Made by a program: the position numbers and the translations under genes | NCBI GenBank assembly: GCA_015680685.1 | Contig: MNCI01001867.1 | Coordinates: 864-64,863 of the forward strand | Source: Gnetum montanum | Lineage: Eukaryota; Streptophyta; Gnetopsida; Gnetales; Gnetaceae | Reading direction: 5' to 3' | Length of the DNA: 64,000 nt | The notes under the pieces: model-generated | What the model was told of the DNA's origin: nothing | Databases searched by the model: none | The model's input: the letters and a program-made list of their open reading frames with translations, nothing else | Part shown: positions 35,512-46,060 of the stretch, piece by piece | Layout: each line of letters opens with the position of its first letter | How positions within the stretch are numbered: the stretch's first letter is position 1

Positions 35512-36473
35512 TGATGAGTAGTAGGTATGCCCTACACCTAACCATACAAATCACAAGTGTTCACATGCAATTTGATTGAATTTCATGGATGGGACTAGTG
35601 TGGTATCTAGATTGTTAAGCATTGATCATAGGTCACTATCTTCTCACTTGAACTAGTTGTAGTTTGCTCATGTATGGTTAGTTTAGAGTGAGGCATATGA
35701 TTATTGATGTTATGTGGCCCTTCAACTAATTAAATGATAATATATAAATTCTAATATATATTAAAGGAGATGAGTGTATATTCCCAGCTTACCGTACACA
35801 TCCTAAACTCACATATCCACTACTAGGATTACCAAGTATTATGCTACTAGGTGAACTAAGTAATAATGCTGCTAGGCTTACCAAGTGAATACATGTTTAT
35901 GCTTGAAACTAGTCACACTCATTTTGCCAATTGATTAATATGCATGAAAATTTAAATATTAACTAAATACATCAAAAGTAAATTATATTAAAAGTAAATC
36001 TATTCTAAGTCAAAGTACTACAATGGATAGGAATCAATCATGATCTTATAGCCATTCATGGAATGTATCCAAGTACAATGCCACTTGAATAAGATGTCAT
36101 ACAATTAACTCAAATCCATGTTGTGGGCACTCATTAACCATTTTCTAGAGTTACAGGAGAAAATTACAAGAGTCTAGCTACACTACTGACCAAATGGTTC
36201 CAAATACATAGTGGGTGCTCATATATTTATGGTCAAATATAGGCATTGTGTCAATGGAAATGCATTAATTCATTTAGCTACATCGATAGGGATGTGTCAA
36301 CAAGGATGCATCAATGGGGATGCATTAATGAGGCTACATCAATGCATCTAAGATGTATTGCCTGTTAATGCATTAATGCATTTTCATTCACACATATGCA
36401 TCTAAGATGCATCGATGAGGCTTTGTCAATAGGGATATGTTAAAAATGATTCTTAACATATCACATCTCATCA
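35512..36473 (-). mobile_element. Family B 5' LTR (right-hand copy)
   Basis: 962 bp, bounded by TGATGAG at 35512 and CTCATCA at 36473, a 7-bp terminal inverted repeat. It is homologous in its R/U5 half to family A LTRs (for example CCAAGTATTATGCTACT beside GGATTACCAAG), but its upstream end (36240-36473) consists of GATGCATC, ATGCATTAATGCAT and CATCGATG words. CATAAATATATG near 36215-36226 (read on -) is a plausible TATA box. Confidence 0.9.
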
Positions 36474-36649
36474 AAAACCAATAATATAGCTAAAAATGGC
36501 CTCATAGAATGTAAGATAAATAGTAGCTTTAGTAAATTAAACTTCACTAGCATCCACTATTGACCTTTTGGTATGTCAAAACCTTAAGAAAAATGGAGAA
36601 CATAGAATTTTGTGGATTGTAATGTTTTACAGGACATGAATGAAATCTT

Positions 36650-37160
36650 AAGAAATGACATCTACAAAGAAATCTAAATATGGAGACTATAAGAACTCAA
36701 GAAAGCTTGAACAAGGACTCAAGGAAGCATGGATATCATGAACAAGGACTTCATAAGCAAATTGAGAGTATAGTGCAAGAAATTGGATTAAGACATCTAC
36801 AAGGTTTCAAGAAAGCATGCTAAAGTTCAAGAGCATGGACAAGGAATGAAGATTTCAAAGTGAAATGAGAACTAAAGAAATATTTCTCCAAGAAACAGCA
36901 AACTTCTTGGCCAAAGTGAAGAAGAATCAATGGAGACATCTTGTAAAAATAGCAAATGTCTACTATCAAGCAAATATGTCTCTATGAAATAGCAAACATC
37001 TTGATTGAGTTGAAGGTTTCTTAGAATAATACATCTCTAAAAAAATAGTAGATGTCTTTCCAATCAGAAAGATGTCTTCATGAAGATGTCTCCAGAAAGA
37101 CATCTTTCCAAAATGAAGGTCTAATGTAGAAAGACATCTTAGTATTGAAGAAGATGTCTT
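36650..37160. repeat. Cluster of inverted GACATCT / AGATGTC words
   Basis: Copies of GACATCT (for example at 36658, 36801, 36931, 37102, 37134) and AGATGTC (37039, 37073, 37085, 37152), plus near-matches, lie within 510 bases. They could fold into alternative hairpins. Flanking words CAAGAAAGC and AACAAGGACT also recur. Confidence 0.6.
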
Positions 37161-37568
37161 TAGTGACCATTCGACAACTATTGCATGAATTCCAAGGTAT
37201 TTTTGAAAACATATTAGCTATGAGAGGACTTCTTTCAATTGGGAAATGTGTAAGCATTATGAATTATCAAGTGTCAACATTAAGTAATCATTATAATCAT
37301 CATTCTGTTGTTCTTATATCTTATTGCACTATCTTTTGTATTTTTGTAAGTGGTCAAAGTGTGTTGTACCTCAAAGTACAAGGATCAGCAAAATTAATTG
37401 CATCCTTTCCTTATAATTTTTGTTTCTCTTTTCTTGATATGCTAGGTTGATGCACTTCATGTAGGAAGGCATCATCCTTGAGCTTGTCAGGATCCTATGG
37501 AATTAAGTGTTGGTGTAGTGTTACAACACTCTAGAGTGGAGTAAAGGTTGTGAGATCTTGGAAATCAC

Positions 37569-37925
37569 ATTCTAAGCTTATTGGAACCTTGCAGGGTTGA
37601 GTGGATTCATAGCATCAAATCACTCCATAGCAGAGCTTAGAGCTTGTCCAAGATGTGTTACCCTTCAAACCACATTTTAAGAGCAATAAAGTGTGAAGGT
37701 GTACTAGAGAACTACCCTTCAAGTGTGGACTATCCAAGTTGGGAAACCACATTAAATTTTATATATTCTAAGCTTGCTAGGACCTTGTGGGGTTGAGTGG
37801 ATTCATAGTAGGATGTTGCATCCTTCAAACCACATTTTGAAAGCAACAAAATTTGGAGGTATGCTAGTGAACTACCCTTAGAGTGTGAACTACCCAGGTT
37901 GGGGAACCACGTTAAATTTGATGTG
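37569..37925. repeat. Imperfect tandem duplication, ~196 and ~162 bp copies
   Basis: ATTCTAAGCTT at 37569 and 37765 starts two copies sharing AGGGTTGAGTGGATTCATAG, CTTCAAACCACATTTT and GAACTACCCTT. Copy 2 lacks about 34 internal bases. Both end in a GGAACCACGTTAAATTT-type block. Confidence 0.8.
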
Positions 37926-38399
37926 TCTTTTTTTAAAAGAATTTTTAATTTTGGGAACTTATATATCCTCTCCTTCTAAGTTCAATGACCCTCATCCTCA
38001 TCTACTACAAATAATATTAGAAAAACTTCATTGAATGGGAATTAGCAAAGGAGATAATTCAAAGATAAATCCAAATATCATAAGTTTATGATGTCCTATA
38101 CTCAACTCTATAACATTTTACTAGGATATGGACATATAATTCCAAAAAAAATATCAAAGTAATCATAGGCTAGATTCAAACACCTATAGACCCTAGCCAC
38201 AAATCATTCCTAATGCATGGAAGAAGATCTACCAGTCCCGAGGTGGTACTATCGTAATAAATTCTACTAATACCATGAGGCTACAGGTCATAACATACAT
38301 GACTACAAAAAACTTTAAAATGATATGTAGGCTTTTTTCAACAAAGGAGCAATGGTTTTCAATGCTTCAATATAGCTCAATAATTAAGACATGTAGATC

Positions 38400-39990
38400 T
38401 TTCAAGATTCCTTAAATTTCCATTCAAGGGAAGTATTTGAATTTCATCTTAAACCCAAAGATAATCATTGCAAAATTTCATTCACTATCTAGATGGGTCC
38501 CTCTTAAACCAATAATTAAGTATTTTCATAAACTAATCATCTTAAACCTAAGGAATATTTTTTCATCAATCTTCCTACAAATAATTTCCTTACTATGGCT
38601 ATCCAAAAAGTACAAAGAGCACCATTTTTCATAAATCTCACACCAAATTATGAAGCTCCTCCTACCTCTTAAAATATCATGAATTTCAACTCTTCATTAC
38701 CACTAAGAAGTAGGTCTTCTTTTCCTACTTCATATTACCTAGTTGGTTTTTCCTTTGATTTTCCTTATGTAATTCCTTCTCCATGATGTCCTTTGTCATC
38801 ATCCACCTTACAGGAACTAATGTTTCTTCCTGCTCCCACACCTCTCATTCATACCCTTATACAAGAGCAAAAGAAGGTAATACCTAATAAGGAAAAATAA
38901 AATGATCAAGCCAACAAGAGATTTTCCTCACACTGAAAAAAGAAGATGTCATTCCAAGAGCCTCAAAATACATCTATATCTTTTTCAACAACTACTTCAA
39001 CTACACAATCATCAATTGTTCCTCCAACACCTATTGCTAAGGATGTAACACCTCAGGGAAAAGCTTTGCATTAAATTATAGTAGTAATAAAATTAAAGGG
39101 TATAAATATCTCTCTCTTTGATCTCATCTCAACTTCTCAGGAGCATCATTTGACATTAAAATAGAACTTGAAGTCTATCACTATTCTAGCAAACATCCAA
39201 CCTCATTTCCAAACCATTTCATTAGTGCTTAATGCTCTATAGTATGAGGTAAAATGCTTGGTATTCAAAGGAATGAACATCTAACCCCATTGTATCATGA
39301 GTGTCATATGCCAACTTTCCATCCAAATCATGATACAAATTAGGAATAATATGATGCTACCTCTAGTTCATATGAATGATGGATTTAGATCCAATGTTAT
39401 TTCATGGGTAGTCATTCAGCATCATGGCTTCAAAGAAAAGCCACATATTCTAACCCCAAATATACTTTAATTTCATTGAGTGGAGCTATAGTAGAAATTG
39501 TACATTCAATTAAATTGCCTATCTTAGTAGGAAATTATATCACATCAGAAGTTATTTTTAAGGTAATTAGAAACTCCTAAAGGATAAACACTATCTTAAG
39601 AAGGCACTAGTTACCTCATCAACATGTATTTTTCTCACCTATACACCAAGAGATACACTTTTCATGAAATAATAAGGAAAAAGTCATTTGTACTAAAGTC
39701 CTAATCATCTTCTATCTAGATGTGCTAGAGGAAACTATACTAAGCTTCCAACCCATTACCATAGATTAAACATCCTCATTTGAAAGAAATAGCAAGTTCA
39801 ACATTTACATCTTGTGGTTCTCTAACTCTGGCAAAATCGTAGATCAAGGCTTTGGTAAATCAAACGTTGTAGAATCTATTAGAAGTATTAAGGTTCGTAC
39901 CTATTCCCAAGCTAAGAAAACCATCGCCAAAATATCTCCTTCCTCAAAATCATGTTATATTTATCCTATTATCCTCATATTTTTTGTCTA
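38400..39990 (+). pseudogene. Tat-lineage gag C-terminus and protease relic
   Basis: On +, GKALH, then INISLFDLISTSQEHHLTLK near 39095-39160, corresponds to the pre-protease helix block of the Tat copies at 12.7 and 42.3 kb (ITLSLYDMIMTSATHCDALV). Downstream, INTILRR near 39585-39605 sits where LLGRPW is expected and is followed by FFSPIHQEIHFS near 39630-39660, matching MSSPIHQEIHLS of the 12-kb copy. The order and spacing fit gag tail to protease. Stops and frameshifts are very frequent, so this is the oldest of the Tat pieces. The protease active-site loop is not readable. Confidence 0.6.
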
Positions 39991-40149
39991 TCTTCCAACC
40001 TTATTTTAAGCAACTATATTTCATCATTTTATTTGATTTATACTTTTTTATCTTGTGTTATTCCTTTTCTTTAATTTATGTCTTTGTTTCTAGTTTTAAC
40101 ATTTTAAACATTATTTTTATCTAATACATTATTTCATCTTGTTTTACAC

Positions 40150-40470
40150 CTTAGCTATCGAAATTCAAAACTATAAAAACATAGAAATAGAAAATAAAAA
40201 AATCCATAAAAACATAGAAATTTAAAAAAAAATAAACATACAAAATAAAAAATCCATAAACAAAACCATTCATCATCCCTATATCATAAATCAGATATAA
40301 AAACATAAATGTTCACACAACATAGATCAAATATAAAAAAAACATAAATCAGATATAAATACATCATCCCTATATCATAGTTTTTTTATGGATTTTTTAT
40401 GGATTTTGTAGGTTGAGATATACAAAACCTACAAAATGTTCACACAAACATAAATCAGATATAAATACAT
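40150..40470. repeat. A-rich direct and inverted repeats with a 12-bp hairpin
   Basis: ATAAATCAGATATAAA-type units recur near 40287, 40345 and 40449, and CATCATCCCTATATCATA appears twice. ATTTTGTAGGTT (40403-40414) and AACCTACAAAAT (40426-40437) form a perfect 12-bp stem with an 11-base loop. Confidence 0.7.
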
Positions 40471-41999
40471 CATCTAGCAAATATATCAAAATCCAACAAC
40501 ATAGCCAATATCACATATTACTCCTTTATCTTTCCCACAATTGCACGTCTTTAGTTCTTGTGATCTCTATCTCTTTCCTCTTTCTCTACATCATTCATTC
40601 ATCATTGTTTCCCAATCCCTAAGAGTAATTTATCCCTTAATGAATGCTAAGCCTACCTACCATCATACTACTTATCCTTGAGGAATTATCAATCTAACCA
40701 TCATCATTGTAAGTACTCCATATACATCTAGCTAGGGGCATTCTATCTAGAGATACATTATTATCTATAGCAACATCTTCCATCATCATGCACCATTCAT
40801 GTCTCACTTCATCTTAGGGATTTCCCCTTCATCATTATTAGAAATCTCACTAATGAAGCATGGTATCTAACAAACATATACATGAAGCAATGTCTAGGTC
40901 TTGCCAATCAAGCCTACATCAAGTGAGACTACAGATGATGTAAAAAAATATAGGAAAATATACATTAGGTTTTTTCTAACCCACATCTCCTACTTTATCT
41001 ATGTTTTATGGTCCTTTTCTAATTTCTTGCGTATCTTACTCTTCCTCTTTCCATTTCTTTCTTTCTCTATTATCTATTATTTTTCTTTTACCTTCCTCAT
41101 ATAATTTCATCTATCTTTCAAAATTTCTTCTTGTTCCATCCTACTAATATTTTTTCCTATCAACACAGTATGTTAAGGATGTTTATCAACAATCAACATC
41201 ATAAAAAGAGCAATAAGTGTTCCATCATTTTACTTCATGTGAGGGTGTGTTGAGCTTGAATGGGATAGGGAGAGGATTTATCAATTTACTAAGCATCAAT
41301 AATCATTAAAGGGTGGGATATAGCCATGCCTCACTTTTGTGGCATAACACCTTATCTTGATGGATAGGTAATATCCTTTATTTCTCCCTTCCTCATTTTG
41401 TTATTTTCTCATTCTGCAATCCTATATTTCACCTTCTCTATTTCATATTTCTCTTTACTTTCTTTAACTTCCCTTTCCAATATTATTCTCTTTTCTCTCA
41501 TCAATACATTAATGAGCATTAAATGATTCTATTCTATTCTAGTGAGGGTGTCTTGAGAGCTTGAGTAAATAAGGTGTGAAAATTATCAATGACATTCCTT
41601 TGACCATCTTATGAGATAGGATCTAGTCACAGCCGTCGCAACATCCCCCCCACCCCCCTCCTCTTCTATGACATAGCACCATCTTGACAAATTAGGCTTT
41701 TATCAGCAATTTTAGTTTACATACATTTTTCACTAGCACTAGTAGTTTAGCTCTCCATACAAGATGAACACTTCTTTTTTCAACAATAAGTCATTTTTAT
41801 TATTTGAGAAAGGAATCCTATATTTTACTATTTTATACCTTTTTAATCATATTTTATACATAGATTTTATTTCATCACTCATATTTTATTTCATACTGAC
41901 TTTAATTTTTTAGTAATAAATACTTCAATTTTAGCATTTAATTTATTATTTTTATTATTCCTCTCTCATATCTAGTTCCCATGCAGTTGGTTAAGTCAA
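40471..41999. other. T-rich anonymous region with one diverged direct repeat
   Basis: GTGAGGGTGTGTTGAGCTTG near 41239 and GTGAGGGTGTCTTGAGAGCT near 41543 begin two similar segments, each ending near a GGCATAACACCTTATCTTGA or GACATAGCACCATCTTGACA block (41341 and 41669). A C-rich run lies at 41644-41663. No gene is supported. Confidence 0.5.
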
Positions 42000-44900
42000 C
42001 ATGCAACTGATGTATTTTAAATTATCTTATGCATATGGTTACAAATAAAGGGGCTATAGTTACTTCATCATTTTGGGGATTTAACCTTAATTTTGCTATC
42101 ACAAAATGTTAAGGATGTTAACTTCTCCTCCCCTAGTGAGGGAGGAACCATCACTGCATGGATGGATTCCTCATTATTGAGGATATCCTCACTAATGGGG
42201 ATGGAATTCAACATTTTGACTAGAGCATCACAATGTGTGGCAGAAGTCATGATCATGTCATATAAGCTTAGAGTTATGTTTTTTTTCTTGAGGGATTGCC
42301 TAACTTGGTCCACTATGCTAAGGAAGTTTTTATCATTGGCTATGGGCTTATCACCTCGGTTGTGCTTTGCTTCCTTCATGCATCCCAAGATCTAAGCTTT
42401 AGTTTTAGGCTATGACTGTTGTGACTCTTCCTTGTTGCTTTGGTTATGGGCTTTGGTATCCTCCTATGGCTTGTTGGTTAAAGGGATTGGAGAAGAGGAG
42501 GTCATGAATATAGTTGAAATGGGAGTGGGCTTTAGTGGATCCACTTCCTTTCATGCCTCCATCTACTTGTCTTCCTTGTTGTCAAGCTTTTGCTTATGCT
42601 TCTTCCTTTATTTGGCTGAATTTTTTAGGTTTTTAGCCATTGGCCACCACAAGGGGTCGCTGCATTTTTTTTTGGGCTACAGCTATTTGGATTGTATTCA
42701 GTTGGGGGACCCTGATGACAAAAGGTTTCCTCCAATGCACTCATGATGGTACTCTTATGACAAAAGGAATTCTTGAGCTATGGAAAGCTAAAGAAGCCCT
42801 TTCATCATAGAGGGATACATGAATCATGAATGGTTCTCTTGCAAATCTCCAATCATCATCAATGTTAAATGTTGAAATAACATAAGGGTTGTCATTAGAA
42901 TTCAATGGGTCCTTAGAGACCTACATTAACTAGTTTTGTGGCCAAACTAGGTTAGAAGCATCTAAGACTAGCTTCCCCCTTATCTATCATCCTTTGTAGG
43001 TCATCCTTCAACACAAGGCAGAAGTCTATGTGATGACTAGGTAGTTGATGATAATGCTAGAAGTAGTCTAGCTTGAAGTATCTAGGTAACTGGGGATCAT
43101 CTTTTGTTTCTTGAGTGAGGCCCTTGGCTATTTTGCATAGCCACTCATGTTTCTTTTAAGTGGCTTCAATCATTTGTTTATGGTGCATGTAACCACTTTT
43201 TAATAGTTAGTCTAGCAACTCGAATGATTTTAATGGCAACATAGTGTATTTGGACCTATTCTTCCTTTTGAAGTTAGGTCTGGTTGTTGTCAATGCAGTG
43301 GCCCTAGAGGTTGATGGTTGGTTTTTATGGTCATTGGTGAGGGCCTTGGGAAAATTGAGCTTCAACCTTTGGTTCATGATCTTTGTTTCCTTGGTTAAGG
43401 TTGCTACAATCATGTTATTTTTTTTTATTCTTTTCTTTGCCTCTCCGAGTGTGTTGCTTTTTATATGCTATGTAGGCTAGATCATGACTAGCCTCTACAA
43501 CATCCTCTATATTTTTAGTTTGAAAGAATGCTTAGCTAATAGATTATGAATCAAGGTAGTAGAGTTTATATTTGATGAAGTTGTTAACTACTTCCTTAAA
43601 CATGGATAAAAAATGGGCTTCAACTATAGGCTTGGTGATGAGTGGAAAGGTACCCCTACACTCAACCATACGAATATAAGCGTTCACGCATGATCCAGTC
43701 GAACTCCGCAGAAGGACTAGTTGTGGTATCTAGATAGTTACTCTTAGAACGTAGTTTGTTTTCTTCCCACCTAAACTAGTATTATATTTATCATGTATGG
43801 TTTAGTCCAAAGTGAGGTGTATGATGTGTTCCTACACTAATGCTACTCCTGGGTATGATGGTAAATAATATTAACTAAACTAGGAAAGGGGGAGAATGAG
43901 AGAGAATCTAACTAGCCTAAGTGTGATTAGCATCCATTCCTTAATCATCCATACACATCTTGGACCTTGTGCATAACTACTACTGGGATTACCAAGCCCA
44001 GATCCTAGGTACGCTATTGGGTTACCAAGTAGTCACACTTAAATGCTCGTGATCAGGTCGTACTCATTCCGCGTTTAATAGGAGTTTAGGGTAAAGAGAT
44101 ATTAACTACAAAAGCAATAAATAATAATATAAATTAAATAATTAAACTAAATGAATGCTGAAATGTTGAAGTAATCTCAATCTTTATTGCCAGTCATGTG
44201 CATGTCCAAGTACGTCACACTCGAATAAGGATATCGTACAATTACAATCACCACATTGCAAGCATGCACTGGGAGAAAAGGGTTGAGAGAAGAACTACTT
44301 AAAACTAAACATTTAAAAGAAACTCTAAGAAATTACCTACCAGATTTGTCTACCTCTTATTTATAGATGAGGAGATAGGCTACGATATCGCGTACGCGAT
44401 ATCATGGCCAAGAAAATGATAACTCATCACTTGGGTATTTCATTCACTAGTCCATTCCACTGCTGAATGAATTTCTACATAGGTTCTCAAGGCTCCTACT
44501 TGACCTTAATGAGTTGGTCAAGTGTGGTATCAAGCTTCAAGCTATACTTGAAGTATTTTACAAACTAGGCAATTAAGTCCTCCAAAGAGGATATGGATCC
44601 TCTGGGTAATGCATAGTACTAATCAAATGCTTTCCTAGTCAAAGACATAGGGAAAATCCTTATGATGGTATGAGGCCATGGCTATAAGAGTAAACATTTA
44701 GATCAAAAGATAATAAGGTGAGCATTAGGATCACCTTCTCCATTATATTTGCTAAATTGGGGAACAAGGACATCAAGAGAAAGTGTCAAAGGTGGGACTA
44801 TAGTACTTATGAGATAGTCCTAGTAGAAATTCACAATCTTGAAAATCTATGTGGTAGAGTCTTTAAGCCTTTTCAATTCCTCCATCAAGTTCTAGATCAT

Positions 44901-45020
44901 TTGAAAGGCTTGATCCAAGCCTTGCGGTGGCCTCATAGGTTGTGGTATTTATTGTGAGGCTTGTGGGCTTGCTATGGATTGTAAGATGGAAGAAAGAGGT
45001 TATGTAATAGTCATAGCTTA
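42000..45020 (-). pseudogene. Tat-lineage gag, copy 2, split by a solo LTR
   Basis: It aligns with 12.47-14.70 kb. Shared - strand pieces are the helix block LSLYDMIMTSATHCDALVKM (42.27 kb; the frame 42068-42388 is open), the linker and basic region near 43.2-43.5 kb, and the core gag ending in AHLI and PHTIIRIFPMSLTRKAFD-type sequence near 44.74-44.63 kb. Homology stops near 45020, just before a 182-bp tandem duplication, and near 42000, before the protease. The solo LTR at 43636-44429 interrupts it at the point matching about 14100 in copy 1. Numerous stops. Confidence 0.85.
43636..44429 (-). mobile_element. Family A solo LTR with perfect 5-bp target-site duplication
   Basis: 794 bp, TGATGAG...CTCATCA, flanked on both sides by CTTGG (43631-43635 and 44430-44434). 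It matches the LTR at 61068-61907 in reverse complement, including the right-end block CCCCTACACTCAACCATACG, GGATTACCAAG and TACTTGGACATGCACATGAC-type sequence. TATTTATA at 44359-44366 is the TATA box on -. Just upstream of it is a perfect 20-bp palindrome, GATATCGCGTACGCGATATC (44384-44403). No internal element sequence remains, as expected after recombination between two LTRs. Confidence 0.97.
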
Positions 45021-45035
45021 TGGGCCAAACAAAGA

Positions 45036-45395
45036 AAAGATGTCTATGCTGGTACTTAAGGCATAAATGGGAGAAATGGAATGTGTGACCCTTGTGTTGT
45101 TTGGCATTCCATGGTGGATCCCACATGAGTAGTTAATGGATTTGTGATGGTAAAAATCACCATCGAGGGTTTTATATATTGACACTACGTTCTAAATGAC
45201 ATTGATGTAATAAGCAAAAACATGCCTATGCTGGTACTTGAGGCACAAATGGGACAAATGGAATGTGTGACCCTTGTGTTGCTTGCAGTCCCATGGTGGA
45301 TCCCATGTGAGTAGTTAATGGATTTGTGATGGTAAAAATCATTGTCGATGGTTTTATATATTGAGACTACATTGTAAATGGTGTTGATGTGTTAT
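45036..45395. repeat. 182-bp tandem duplication
   Basis: Two copies (about 45036-45213 and 45218-45395) share long blocks such as GGAATGTGTGACCCTTGTGT and GTAGTTAATGGATTTGTGAT. They differ mainly by transitions, including at CpG-type positions. They begin at the point where homology to the 12-15 kb Tat copy is lost. Confidence 0.93.
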
Positions 45396-45459
45396 ACTTT
45401 TTTGTTTGTGGCATTGGCTAAGTTTAATGTGTAGCTATAACCAGCATGGGATCCACCAT

Positions 45460-46060
45460 GGTAGGTTAGGAAGGAGTGCAAGATGGTGGCACCATGTCCA
45501 TGGAGAAAACAAAAGCATTAGAGGAAGGTTTTGTGACTTTGGGGGATGTTTGTTGGAATAGTCCTCCCAGGATATTTTCAAGCTTAGATTCTACCTTAAG
45601 TTCATCCTCCTCTTCCTATTGTTTCTTAGAGCTATGCTTGTCATCTTCCTCTTCCATAGTAATTAATTGGGCTAGGATGCTAGCATAGATGTTTTTAAGG
45701 GGAATCTATTCATACGCGGAAGGGATGTACTCCTTTCCACTCCTATGTATGAGCTCAAACTCCCTCTTGGCCTCTACTTCTACATGTGGGATTAATATGT
45801 CTACCTCTATTTTAGCACAAATGAAGTTATAATGATCTTTATTTATGGCTGCAAAATTAGGAATCTCCCTTCTAACCCTCAAAGATTACCTACACTTAAT
45901 GATGAAATGGTGTTTAGGATCATATACCCTCATGACTTGTTGGTTATGATTTTCACTACTAAGGATGAAGGGCAATTTGGTGGAATATTGGAAAGACATG
46001 GCTACAGTGCTGAGAATGGCTTAAAAATAGGTTATAAATGCTAAGATAGAAGTAAATTTC
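45460..46060 (-). pseudogene. Unrecognised acidic reading frame
   Basis: On -, after a frameshift near 45850, the frame reads NFAAINKDHYNFICAKIEV-like sequence (two frames), then PHVEVEAKREFELIHRSGKE, a stop, NIYASILAQLITMEEEDDKH, a stop, and EEEDELKVESKLENILGGLF, ending near 45470 (MVPPSCTPS). The run of acidic residues and few stops over ~500 bases suggest a decayed real gene rather than chance. It lies upstream of the Tat gag copy 2 on the same strand, so it could be that element's 5' ORF. Short + frames over the same DNA are shadows. Confidence 0.35.

Larger units (their letters stand above)
29397..36473 (-). mobile_element. Family B LTR element with both LTRs, PBS and gag, no recognisable pol
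   Basis: Two related ~1-kb LTRs in the same (-) orientation bound about 5.06 kb. The PBS next to the right-hand LTR and the gag on - set the direction. Total length is about 7.1 kb, short for an Athila/Tat-type element. The region where protease and pol would lie (30.44-33.4 kb) shows an unrecognised frame and AT-rich DNA instead. The two LTRs have diverged visibly, so the insertion is old. A target-site duplication is not evident: the five bases flanking the ends are TCTAA and AAAAC. Confidence 0.85.
36474..38390. other. Region with repeated ATGTCTT/ACATCTT words and a tandem duplication; no gene
   Basis: 36.65-37.16 kb is dense in GACATCT and its complement AGATGTC. A + frame at 37145-37450 encodes 101 residues of no recognised family, with no signal strong enough to call a gene. 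37.57-37.93 kb holds a tandem duplication. The rest is anonymous. Confidence 0.45.

Noticed and set aside
29392-36478. A target-site duplication for the family B element
   Set aside because: The five-base flanks (TCTAA and AAAAC) do not match; the left LTR terminus is mutated and the true edge is uncertain.
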